Origin: Paracoccaceae bacterium
GTDB lineage: Bacteria; Pseudomonadota; Alphaproteobacteria; Rhodobacterales; Rhodobacteraceae
Length of the DNA stretch: 7,314 bases
Direction: 5' to 3'
Assembly: GCA_007128995.1 (NCBI GenBank)
Contig: SKWJ01000335.1
Coordinates: forward strand, 1 to 7,314
The translations under genes and the position numbers were made by a program. Positions within the stretch are counted from its first letter, which is position 1. Each line of letters opens with the position of its first letter. The notes under the pieces are model-generated. The model made no database searches. It worked only from the letters and a program-made list of their open reading frames with translations, and was not told the DNA's origin. This document shows, in pieces, positions 1-7,314 of the stretch.

Positions 1-246
1 AAAAGACTGGTGCTTTGCCGCAACGACAACTGGTCCCTGCGGGATCTCGCCACGAACTTCGGAACGCAGCCCGGCAATTTTCGCGGCCGACCAACGAACA
101 TAGTGACAGTATGTGTGACACGCGCGCAATGCGCCATCGCGGCGCACAATGGCGTAGGGCAGGAAAGCGACCGCCAAAACCAACATCGCTAGATACATCT
201 GTCCGATGAAAACGACTGAGCGCACCCATTGAACCGCATGGCGCAT
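1..246 (-). CDS. plsC: Lysophospholipid acyltransferase (1-acyl-sn-glycerol-3-phosphate acyltransferase), N-terminal part
   Basis: The gene runs off the left edge of the window, so only the first 82 codons are present. The family moves an acyl chain onto lysophosphatidic acid to make phosphatidic acid at the inner membrane. The visible protein opens MRHAVQWVRS, has a hydrophobic membrane segment at about residues 11-34, and ends at the edge with AAKHQSF. That is the start of the HX4D acyltransferase motif, with His79; the Asp would lie just beyond the edge. The start ATG at 246 is chosen because AGAAGGAAG precedes it at good spacing. An in-frame ATG at 273 would add nine residues (MFRFRRKPL) but has no ribosome binding site, and a stop lies just upstream of it. 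The gene is divergent from the zinc-ribbon gene. As I recall, many Rhodobacterales have ftsE and ftsX next to this gene; neither lies in the gap here. Confidence 0.82.
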   Translation of the reverse strand, partial: MRHAVQWVRSVVFIGQMYLAMLVLAVAFLPYAIVRRDGALRACHTYCHYVRWSAAKIAGLRSEVRGEIPQGPVVVAAKHQSF

Positions 247-485
247 CAAAGGCTTCCTTCTGAAACGGAACATGGGGTCGCGTCAAACGCGCAGGCTTGC
301 CCGATCCGGTCAATCACGTGCAACATTTGAAGCGTAAACGGGCCACAGACAGTACCTGCCCCATCCTGAAAGGTGTTTCTCATCACAAAAGCCGTCAATC
401 AACTTGGAGTCCGCATGGGAGCTTGCTACAACATCCCGGTTGCCGCGCCAATGCCCCGAATGCGGTTCTGTTCAAGGTCTTGTAG

Positions 486-1208
486 ATGCGCCTGTCCTGC
501 CCAAATTGTAACGCCCAATATGAGATTGACGCGTCCCTTGTACCGCAGGATGGCCGGGACGTTCAGTGTTCCGCGTGCGATCATGTCTGGTTTCAGAAAC
601 ATGTCGCCCTCACAGAACCGTCTGAAGCAGTTGCAGCGGCCAAAACTCCATTGCAATCTGCAACTTTGGCGCAAGAGGACAGCGAAACGGACCCCGAGGG
701 GACTGCCCATCCAGAGGATGCAACGCCCGTTCAGGCATCGAACATCTCGCCACGGACCGTTTCGGGCGATGCGCTGGAAATCTTGCGCCAAGAAGCAGAG
801 TTCGAAGCCCGTCGGCGCGCAGATGAGATGGCAGTGCCCGAAGACCCAAGCGACCCGCCCCAGCCAAATCCAGAGGTCCGGGTGGGGATTAACGCACTGG
901 GGCCGCAGCGATTCTCGGCCAGTCCACCGGACCCGGTTTCAACCTCTCCGCAAGTCGTGCAGCCATCAGCGGCAAGTTCGCGGACGCAGCCAGCACCGGA
1001 ACACGCACCGACACCAGCACCTTCATCGCCGCCGCCAAGACGCAGCAGAAAGGGCCTCTTTCTCACGCTCCTCGTCTTGCCGGTCCTCGTCTATCTGTTC
1101 GCTCCGGGCATCATTATCGCCATACCTGAAGCTGAACAGCTTATTGCAAGATATGTTGGCGCCATCGATGCGCTATGGCTCCAGATTCTCAGTTTTCTGA
1201 ACCTTTGA
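486..1208 (+). CDS. MJ0042-type zinc-ribbon protein with a C-terminal membrane segment
   Basis: This 240-residue protein starts with a small zinc ribbon: Cys5-x2-Cys8 (SCPNC) and Cys28-x2-Cys31 (CSAC), followed by DHVWF, which is the pattern of the MJ0042/zinc_ribbon_5 family. Residues about 40-185 form a low-complexity acidic then Pro/Ser/Ala-rich linker containing a charged stretch around 97-115 (LEILRQEAEFEARRRADE). A basic patch (RRSRKG, 185-190) leads into one hydrophobic segment at about 191-212, and an amphipathic tail of 28 residues ends the protein. The basic patch before the membrane segment suggests that the ribbon and linker are cytoplasmic. AAGG eight bases before the ATG supports the start. 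No enzymatic function can be assigned. Family members are common in alphaproteobacteria and mostly uncharacterised. The gene converges with the penicillin-binding protein gene 33 bp downstream. Confidence 0.85.
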   Translation: MRLSCPNCNAQYEIDASLVPQDGRDVQCSACDHVWFQKHVALTEPSEAVAAAKTPLQSATLAQEDSETDPEGTAHPEDATPVQASNISPRTVSGDALEILRQEAEFEARRRADEMAVPEDPSDPPQPNPEVRVGINALGPQRFSASPPDPVSTSPQVVQPSAASSRTQPAPEHAPTPAPSSPPPRRSRKGLFLTLLVLPVLVYLFAPGIIIAIPEAEQLIARYVGAIDALWLQILSFLNL

Positions 1209-1222
1209 CGCAGCGCGCGTCA
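1206..1222 (+). other. Small perfect hairpin overlapping the zinc-ribbon stop codon
   Basis: TGACGC and GCGTCA form a perfect 6-bp stem around the loop AGCGC, and the left arm contains the TGA stop. It lies in the 33-bp gap between two convergent genes, which is where a terminator would be expected. No T run follows on either strand, so it does not qualify as a standard intrinsic terminator. It may be a weak or Rho-assisted end, or chance in GC-rich DNA. Confidence 0.3.
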
Positions 1223-1241
1223 GCAACAACAATTCGGGCGA

Positions 1242-3416
1242 TCAGTTCCCGCCAAAAATCGACCCCAGAACGCCTCTGATCGTATCTTCGATGGTCGATC
1301 CTCCCCCGCTGCCTTGCGGAACAGGCTGGAAGGGTGCGTCAGGCGTTGTCGCAGGCGCTTCAAGCACGGGCCGCTCGGGCTCAAGCAACGGCAAGGGACG
1401 CGGCGTCAGGCCTTGGTTCACACGCTGCATGGTCTCGCGCCAGATATCAGCGGGCAATCCCCCACCGGTGACCCCGGTAAGCGGAGAGTTATCGTCATTG
1501 CCCATCCAGACACCCGTTACGTAATCCGCCGTGAAACCAATGAACCATGCATCACGCATGGCCTGCGTCGTACCTGTCTTGCCAGCGGCTTGCCACCCAT
1601 CCAGCCGGGCGCGTCCTCCTGTCCCCTCTTCCAGCACGCGGGTCATCATCCATGTCAGGATCTGCGCAGACCGGTCAGAGATGACACGATCTCCAATTCC
1701 GCTACGCGATTCAAGCAGCGGCTCCTGTTCCCCAAGCAGACGCAATTCCTCGATACCGAAGGGACGCACTGCATTTCCGCCGTTCAGGATGCCCGCATAA
1801 GCCGCTGTCATGTCCAGCAAGGTGGATTCAGATGCTCCCAGCGCCAGCGCCGGACCTTCGGCCAATTCGCTGCGCAACCCGAACTGATTGGCAACTTCGC
1901 GCACACGTGCGCGGCCCATGGCTTCAGAAATCCGGACTGCAGGCGTATTCAATGATCGGGCGAGTGCCTCGGTCATGGTCACGAAGCCATGGAACTGATT
2001 GTCGTAATTCCTTGGCGACCACGGGCCAGAGCCGGGCGTGTTGATCGTCAGCGGCGCATCTTCAACGATGTCAAAGGCCTCGAACCCGTTTTCCAGCGCA
2101 GCCGCGAACAGGAAAGGCTTGAAAGCAGATCCGGTCTGGCGTCTGGCCTGAGTGGCGCGGTTGAAGCCACCGACTTGTGCCGCGCGCCCGCCCACCATAG
2201 CTCGGACTGCACCATCTGCCGACATGACGACCACAGCCACTTCGGCAGTAGAATCGTCGCGCACGCGGGTTTCGAACACATGTGCAACAGCGTCCTCTGC
2301 TGCGGCCTGTATCCGCGGATCGAATGTCGTGCGCATGATCACATCTTCAGTGGTATTCCGCGTCAGGAACGAAGGGCCCGATTGCATGATCCAGTCGGCA
2401 AAATTGATCCCGCGCTGCGCCTCGGCGCCTTCGGAAAGTGTCGCGGGGTAACTCCGCGCCTCGGAAAGCTCGCTCGAGGTCAGATAACCCTGATCATACA
2501 TCAAACCGATGACGACATTGGCGCGTTGCTGCGCACGGTCAAGATTGCGGGTTGGGGCGAAAAAGGAAGGAGCAACCAGAAGCCCCGCAAGCATGGCCGC
2601 TTCCGATGGGCCGACTTCGGTTGCGGAGCGGCCAAAATATCGCTGCGCCGCAGCTTCAAAACCCCGCGCTCCGGCGCCCAGAAAAGCCCGGTTCATGTAG
2701 ATGGTCAGGATCTCGTCTTTTGTGAATTTCGTTTCCAAAGCGAAAGCGAAGGGCAGTTCCTGGATCTTGCGCCAGACTGTCCCGCGACGACAATCGGCTT
2801 CATACGCGGCCTCGGACTCCCACACTGCCGGGTCAAAAGGGACACCAAGACACAAAAGTTTCGCCACCTGCTGGGTGATGGATGACCCCCCGGCCCCGGA
2901 AAACGCACCGCGCCCTGACTGGACGTTCGAGCGGATCGCCCCAAGGATCCCGCGCGGCGATATGCCGAAATGGCTATAGAAGCGTCGGTCCTCGGTCGCG
3001 ATAATCGCATTCCTGAGATGAGGCGAGACAGTCTGTGCGGTAATGACACCACCAAAGCTGTCGCCACGCCAGGCAAAGACGTTCCCGTCACTGTCAAGCA
3101 TCGTGACTGAACCGCGGGTCCGGTCGTCCAGCAAATCCGACAGCGGCGGCATGATCATGTAGAAATAGGCGGTCGCCAAGACCAACAGCATGACAACAGT
3201 CGCGCCCAAACGCCATGTCACACCCCAGAGGATACGCCAGACAAAGTCGATCATACCGCGAAAAGCCCGGACAATGATGTTGCCGTCCTTTGATTTGCGC
3301 CCCTTGGCTGCTTTCGGGGCCCGCTTCGCCGGCGCCGCGCCGGGCGCGGATCGTGCGGTTTTTGGCGTGCGGCGCTCTGCGATCAGTTTGCGCCCATTGC
3401 CTCTGGAACTGCTCAT
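1242..3416 (-). CDS. Class A penicillin-binding protein (bifunctional transglycosylase/transpeptidase, PBP1 family)
   Basis: This 724-residue enzyme polymerises lipid II into glycan strands and cross-links the stem peptides in the periplasm. It has a basic, Lys/Ala/Pro-rich cytoplasmic tail (1-55) and a membrane segment (about 68-90). The GT51 glycosyltransferase domain shows TEDRRF with catalytic Glu142, GSSITQQ at 178-184, RKIQE at 216-220, and the TKDEILTIYMNRAFLG region at about 232-247. The transpeptidase domain has all three motifs: SAFK (nucleophile Ser430, Lys433), SLN (488-490) and KTGT (613-616). The C-terminus is Pro-rich. The length is normal for a shorter PBP1 and all catalytic residues are present. 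Unusually, about 20 extra residues with Cys189 and Cys209 at the ends sit between GSSITQQ and RKIQE, and I see no other cysteines in the protein. The start ATG has AGCAGG upstream. Whether it is the mrcA or mrcB type cannot be settled by eye. Confidence 0.95.
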   Translation of the reverse strand: MSSSRGNGRKLIAERRTPKTARSAPGAAPAKRAPKAAKGRKSKDGNIIVRAFRGMIDFVWRILWGVTWRLGATVVMLLVLATAYFYMIMPPLSDLLDDRTRGSVTMLDSDGNVFAWRGDSFGGVITAQTVSPHLRNAIIATEDRRFYSHFGISPRGILGAIRSNVQSGRGAFSGAGGSSITQQVAKLLCLGVPFDPAVWESEAAYEADCRRGTVWRKIQELPFAFALETKFTKDEILTIYMNRAFLGAGARGFEAAAQRYFGRSATEVGPSEAAMLAGLLVAPSFFAPTRNLDRAQQRANVVIGLMYDQGYLTSSELSEARSYPATLSEGAEAQRGINFADWIMQSGPSFLTRNTTEDVIMRTTFDPRIQAAAEDAVAHVFETRVRDDSTAEVAVVVMSADGAVRAMVGGRAAQVGGFNRATQARRQTGSAFKPFLFAAALENGFEAFDIVEDAPLTINTPGSGPWSPRNYDNQFHGFVTMTEALARSLNTPAVRISEAMGRARVREVANQFGLRSELAEGPALALGASESTLLDMTAAYAGILNGGNAVRPFGIEELRLLGEQEPLLESRSGIGDRVISDRSAQILTWMMTRVLEEGTGGRARLDGWQAAGKTGTTQAMRDAWFIGFTADYVTGVWMGNDDNSPLTGVTGGGLPADIWRETMQRVNQGLTPRPLPLLEPERPVLEAPATTPDAPFQPVPQGSGGGSTIEDTIRGVLGSIFGGN

Positions 3417-3554
3417 GTCGTGAACCTGCTTTACGCCTGAACTGCGTTGTTATCTGCGTCCTCAATATAGCGCTGTCATGCCATCCTTGCCGCCGAAATG
3501 CCACTCCCATCGCAACAAGTTGTTCATCAGGTTGTCGTCCTGCCATCGCTAATA

Positions 3555-3571
3555 TGCACATTTTTTATGCA
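3555..3571 (+). promoter_or_regulatory. Candidate NtrC binding site upstream of glnK
   Basis: The 17 bases TGCACATTTTTTATGCA match the form of the NtrC operator (TGCAC-N7-GTGCA) with one mismatch, in the right half-site (ATGCA instead of GTGCA). The site is about 145 bp before the glnK start. In Rhodobacter capsulatus, NtrC is known to bind tandem sites more than 100 bp upstream of its promoters and to activate with the housekeeping sigma factor. The position here and the lack of a sigma-54 promoter fit that arrangement. The assignment is by pattern only. Confidence 0.5.
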
Positions 3572-3572
3572 G

Positions 3573-3589
3573 TGATGCTTTATTGTGCA
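3573..3589 (+). promoter_or_regulatory. Second, weaker candidate NtrC site
   Basis: TGATGCTTTATTGTGCA has a good right half (TTGTGCA against the consensus TGGTGCA) and a poor left half. Its centre is 18 bp from that of the stronger site. The word TGCACATTTT also occurs twice, at 3555 and 3586, exactly 31 bp (about three helical turns) apart, so the second site could alternatively be read from 3586. Paired sites are the rule for NtrC-activated promoters, which is the main reason for listing it. Confidence 0.35.
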
Positions 3590-3715
3590 CATTTTAGCTC
3601 ATTTTTGCGCTGCGCTCGCATTCCGACCGCGCAAAACATTGAGAACAGGCCCCCGTGTCGCCCTGATTGTGGCGTGCTGTCCAGTGGACGTCGATCAGAA
3701 GAAAGGGGACGACCT

Positions 3716-4054
3716 GTGAAATACGTTATCGCAGCAATAAAACCGTTCAAGCTTGAGGAGGTCCGCGAAGCGCTGACCTCGATCGGCGTGCGCGGGATGA
3801 TGGTTACCGAAATCAAAGGGTTTGGCGCGCAATCGGGACATACAGAAATCTATCGCGGCGCGGAATATGCCGTCAATTTCGTCCCAAAGCTGAAACTCGA
3901 AATCGCTGTCTCGGATGCAATGGTCGATCAAGTTGTCGATACGCTGCAGAAGACAGCACGCACGGACAAGATCGGAGATGGCAAGATCTTCGTTCTAGAC
4001 CTTGAAGCCGCAACGCGCGTGCGCACTGGAGAAACCGGTGATGATGCCCTCTGA
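3716..4054 (+). CDS. glnK: PII nitrogen regulatory protein GlnK
   Basis: This is a 112-residue PII signalling protein, exactly the usual length when started at GTG 3716, which AAAGGGGA precedes. Without this start the open frame would run back to 3290 with unrelated residues. PII trimers sense ATP/ADP and 2-oxoglutarate and bind the ammonium channel AmtB to block it when nitrogen is plentiful. The sequence shows the N-terminal KYVIAAIKPFKL strand and the T-loop with GFGAQSGHTE and EYAVNF, including Tyr51, the site uridylylated by GlnD. It also shows the B-loop TDKIGDGKIFV (83-93) and the typical C-terminal RVRTGE. The amtB gene follows 37 bp later, the classical glnK-amtB operon, which favours glnK over its close paralogue glnB. 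Regulation by NtrC is likely from the sites upstream. Confidence 0.95.
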   Translation: MKYVIAAIKPFKLEEVREALTSIGVRGMMVTEIKGFGAQSGHTEIYRGAEYAVNFVPKLKLEIAVSDAMVDQVVDTLQKTARTDKIGDGKIFVLDLEAATRVRTGETGDDAL

Positions 4055-4091
4055 GCCCATTGCAGCAAGATTTCAGGAAGGACAAAGACAC

Positions 4092-5447
<1,356 letters not shown>

Positions 5448-5472
5448 TCCGGTCCGTACCTGACTAAGTCTG

Positions 5473-5500
5473 AAAGGTCCCGCGCTCATGCGGGGCCTTT
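5473..5500 (+). terminator. Intrinsic terminator of glnK-amtB, possibly shared with dinB
   Basis: An 11-bp stem (AAAGGTCCCGC with GCGGGGCCTTT, one G-T pair) closes a 6-base loop (GCTCAT) and is followed by CTTC, so the T run is TTTCTTC. It starts 25 bp after the amtB stop. The inverted repeat begins with AAA and ends with TTT, so it can also work for dinB, which converges from the right and stops at 5524, although the T run on that side is shorter (CCTTTCAG). Confidence 0.85.
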
Positions 5501-5523
5501 CTTCATGTATCGCCGAAGTCGTT

Positions 5524-6789
5524 TTACGGATTGTCCCGTCGCAGGCTGCGCCCTTTGACGACAGTTTGTGGGCCGAAGCGCGCGCGCAGCCGGTCCATCG
5601 CACGCTCTGCCTCGGCACGGCGCGCAGCCTGTGGGTCCAGAAGGTCAGCACTGAAGCCGGGCCCCACGTCATTTTCAAGGTCTGAAATCCCGACCCCCAG
5701 CAACCGAAACGGCCCCGCATTCAGCGTTGCAACAAGCATTGGGCGGGTGTTGCGGTAGATGACGTCGGCCAGCGCAGTGGGCATTGCCAGACTGGCGCGT
5801 CGCGTCAAGATCCGATGATCCGCCCGCTTCAGTTTGAGCGTAACGACAGCACCAGCCAGACCTTTCGCCTTCGCCCGCGCCGAAACCAGATCGGCCAACC
5901 GCCACAGATGCCCGTCGAGCAACTCCAGATCATGCAGATCGGTTCCGAAAGTTGTCTCCTTGGAAATCGACTTCACATCACGATCGGGGGCGACCCGACG
6001 GGTGTCATGGCCGCGCGCCAGATGCCACAGCCGCGCGCCCATGGACCCGAAGCGCGCAATGAGGTCACGCTCTTCCCAGCGCAGAAGATCATCAAGTGTC
6101 GCAATTCCCGCGCGCTCAAGCTGGGCGCGAGTCGCGCTGCCGACACCCCAGATTATGCTAACGGGTTTTCCGCGCAAAAACGCTTCTGTCCCCGCTCTGG
6201 AGATCACGGAGAAGCCCCGCGGCTTATCAATATCAGACGCAATCTTGGCGAGAAACTTGTTATGCGACAGGCCAATCGAGCCTGAAAGGCGCAATTCATG
6301 TTCCATGCGTCTGACAAGGCGCGCAAGCATCACGGCAGGGGGGGCACCATGCAAGCGCGCAGTTCCCGAAAGGTCCAGAAAAGCCTCGTCCAGCGATAGT
6401 GGCTCGATCGATGGGGTCAGCTCTTCCATGAACGCACGGATCTCGCGCGACGCCTGCGCATAGGCTTCGAATCTCGGCTTAACGACCACGGCTTCCGGAC
6501 AAAGCTTCAAGGCCTTGAACATCGGCATTGCGGACCGAACCCCGTGAATGCGCGCAATGTAGCAGGCCGTTGTGACAACACCCCGCCGCCCCCCGCCAAC
6601 AACAACGGGCTTGTCGCGCAAGGCGGGATTGTCCCGTTTCTCCACGGATGCATAGAACGCATCGCAATCCATATGTGCGATCGACAGTTCGAAAAGCTCA
6701 GTATTCGCCACGATCCGCGGAGAATGGCATTCCGGGCAACGCAGCCCAGCATCGAAAGAGGTCATGCAATCGCGGCAAAGACTTGGCAT
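5524..6789 (-). CDS. dinB: DNA polymerase IV (Y-family) with N-terminal zinc-ribbon-like extension
   Basis: This is a translesion DNA polymerase of 421 residues when started at ATG 6789. Residues 1-25 carry Cys5-x2-Cys8 and Cys18-x2-Cys21 (LCRDC...RCPEC), a zinc-knuckle pattern absent from E. coli DinB. The palm begins at MDCDAFYASVE, with metal ligand Asp41 and the steric-gate aromatic Tyr46. SLDEAF carries Asp134 and Glu135. GLSHNKFLAKIASDIDKP follows, then a helix-hairpin-helix (WGVGSATRAQLERAGI, about 214-229), the little-finger domain (about 270-370) and a C-terminal helix ending VVKGRSLRR. The catalytic residues are intact. An in-frame ATG at 6825 would add 12 residues. Neither start has a good ribosome binding site, and I prefer 6789 because, as I recall, related proteins begin close to the first cysteine pair. 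No GAAC-N7-GAAC type LexA box is seen upstream. Confidence 0.93.
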   Translation of the reverse strand: MPSLCRDCMTSFDAGLRCPECHSPRIVANTELFELSIAHMDCDAFYASVEKRDNPALRDKPVVVGGGRRGVVTTACYIARIHGVRSAMPMFKALKLCPEAVVVKPRFEAYAQASREIRAFMEELTPSIEPLSLDEAFLDLSGTARLHGAPPAVMLARLVRRMEHELRLSGSIGLSHNKFLAKIASDIDKPRGFSVISRAGTEAFLRGKPVSIIWGVGSATRAQLERAGIATLDDLLRWEERDLIARFGSMGARLWHLARGHDTRRVAPDRDVKSISKETTFGTDLHDLELLDGHLWRLADLVSARAKAKGLAGAVVTLKLKRADHRILTRRASLAMPTALADVIYRNTRPMLVATLNAGPFRLLGVGISDLENDVGPGFSADLLDPQAARRAEAERAMDRLRARFGPQTVVKGRSLRRDNP

Positions 6790-6866
6790 CTTCGCATCAT
6801 ACTGCCGGTTTTCCATTTGCACCATGCACGATCACAAGATGCACGCCAAGCACGGGCAGAACGGGC

Positions 6867-7024
6867 TTCTCGAAGCTCAAGGCGCACCTCCGAAAGGCCG
6901 GGGCACGGTCATTCACTGCGCTGTTCGCGGCACTCGGCGAAATCTGAGATCTCTTCACGCCACAAGGTGCTGGAACTCCTTTCTGGCCGCCGGGTATGTG
7001 TCAGGTCAAATACGAAGTGCCTTT
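6867..7024 (+). pseudogene. Relic of an IS630-family transposase, C-terminal end only
   Basis: On the plus strand 6867-6944 reads FSKLKAHLRKAGARSFTALF then AALGEI, which resembles the C-terminal part of IS630-family (DDE_3) transposases just after their PDLNPIE motif. A TGA at 6945 replaces the Cys codon (TGC) expected in EICDLF. The same frame then gives DLFTPQ to 6965. Restoring one base in CAAGGTGCTGG (expected CAAGAGTGCTGG) brings in ECWNSFLAAGYVSG, the characteristic end of such proteins. So one nonsense change and one 1-base deletion separate it from an open frame. The similarity stops abruptly before 6867: no PDLNPIE or catalytic residues are present in any frame. This is a dead fragment. 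It fills most of the gap between dinB and the permease gene. No terminal inverted repeats or target duplication could be recognised. Confidence 0.75.
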
Positions 7025-7067
7025 AAATATGAGTTCTGCCGCATGAAGACTGACCGCGTGCCGCAAA

Positions 7068-7314
7068 TCAAAGCGGCCAGACGATCAGCAAGATCGGAAC
7101 GCTGACCACAACCACAAGCACTTCAAGCGGCAGGCCCAACCTCCAGTAATCACCGAACCGAAAGCCCCCTGGCCCAAGGATAAGGGTGGCATTCTGATGC
7201 CCTATGGGCGTCAGAAACGCGCAAGAGGCGCCGATGGCTACCGCCATGAGAAAACTGTCAGGGTTCACGCCCAGCGTTGCAGCAACGCCGATGGCAATCG
7301 GGCACAGGACGGCG
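7068..7314 (-). CDS. SLC13-family (divalent anion/Na+ symporter type) permease, C-terminal end
   Basis: The gene enters from the right edge and only its last 81 codons are visible; the 5' end lies outside. The frame is open from 7314 to the TGA at 7068-7070. The protein reads AVLCPIAIGVAATLGVNPDS, a hydrophobic helix, then CAFLTPIGHQNATLILGPGG and FRFGDYWRLGLPLEV, and a last membrane segment ending LLIVWPL. The TPIGHQ...GPGGFRFGDYWRLGLP stretch is the conserved C-terminal signature of SLC13-type permeases, which in bacteria carry anions such as sulfate or dicarboxylates. The substrate cannot be told from this part. The GTG at 7268 is an internal valine codon, not a start. Confidence 0.85.
   Translation of the reverse strand, partial: AVLCPIAIGVAATLGVNPDSFLMAVAIGASCAFLTPIGHQNATLILGPGGFRFGDYWRLGLPLEVLVVVVSVPILLIVWPL

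Larger units (their letters stand above)
3417..3715. promoter_or_regulatory. Divergent intergenic region between the PBP gene and glnK
   Basis: This 299-bp gap must hold the promoters of both the penicillin-binding protein gene (leftward) and glnK-amtB (rightward). I find no credible gene in it. The open frames crossing it have no recognisable protein and no proper start. The middle (about 3540-3605) is clearly richer in A and T than the flanks and carries the NtrC-like sites listed separately. I do not see a convincing sigma-54 -24/-12 element, since the best GG candidate near 3671 lacks GC at the right distance. A weak sigma-70-like TTGAGA lies near 3640. The start points are not determined. 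Confidence 0.6.

Noticed and set aside
373..1200. Long plus-strand open frame of 275 codons overlapping the zinc-ribbon gene
   Set aside because: Its product is rich in Arg, Ser and His, with no domain or signal. It is the shifted frame of the zinc-ribbon gene, whose own frame has clear CxxC motifs and a membrane segment.
1989..2885. 298-codon plus-strand open frame opposite the penicillin-binding protein
   Set aside because: It is antisense to a gene with every catalytic motif intact, its composition is unlike a real protein, and it has no recognisable family.
3514..3524. Palindrome AACAAGTTGTT in the PBP-glnK gap
   Set aside because: It is only 11 bp, matches no operator I can name with confidence, and is not repeated nearby.
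3670..3685. Possible sigma-54 promoter TGGCGTG... before glnK
   Set aside because: The bases at the -12 position are AG rather than GC at the required spacing.
3290..3715. N-terminal extension of GlnK
   Set aside because: The open frame continues upstream, but PII proteins are 112 residues and begin MKYVIAAIKP. The GTG at 3716 with AAAGGGGA upstream gives exactly that.
6795..6890. Minus-strand TTG frame of 26 codons preceded by GGAGG, ending just before dinB
   Set aside because: The apparent ribosome binding site is the complement of the transposase relic's coding sequence (around the His-Leu-Arg codons). The frame is very short and its product is unrecognised.
6826..7067. LexA (SOS) box upstream of dinB
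   Set aside because: I searched by eye for GAAC-N7-GAAC and GTTC-N7-GTTC and found only isolated half-sites.

Overview
The protein families, their sequence details and the GC-rich coding (except for one AT-rich intergenic patch) point to an alphaproteobacterium of the Rhodobacterales (Rhodobacteraceae type). The strongest hints are a DNA polymerase IV with an N-terminal CxxC...CxxC ribbon, a membrane-anchored MJ0042-type zinc-ribbon protein, a GlnK-AmtB pair with NtrC-like sites far upstream, and the end of an SLC13 permease. This placement rests on remembered family features, not on a search.

Layout, left to right: the 5' part of plsC (lysophospholipid acyltransferase, minus strand, cut by the window edge); a divergent zinc-ribbon membrane protein (plus); a convergent class A penicillin-binding protein (minus); a 299-bp AT-containing divergent regulatory region with candidate NtrC operators; the glnK-amtB operon (plus) closed by a clear hairpin terminator; dinB (minus), converging on that terminator; a decayed fragment of an IS630-family transposase (plus); and the 3' end of an SLC13-family permease gene (minus, cut by the right edge).

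Functionally this is mostly chromosomal housekeeping: membrane phospholipid synthesis, peptidoglycan polymerisation, ammonium uptake with its PII regulator, and translesion DNA synthesis. The one coherent system is glnK-amtB, where the PII protein gates the ammonium channel and the operon probably answers to NtrC. I see no new multi-gene system. The points most worth following are the transposase relic directly upstream of dinB, a cysteine-bracketed insert in the transglycosylase domain of the penicillin-binding protein, the NtrC-like tandem sites, and the zinc-ribbon extension on DinB.
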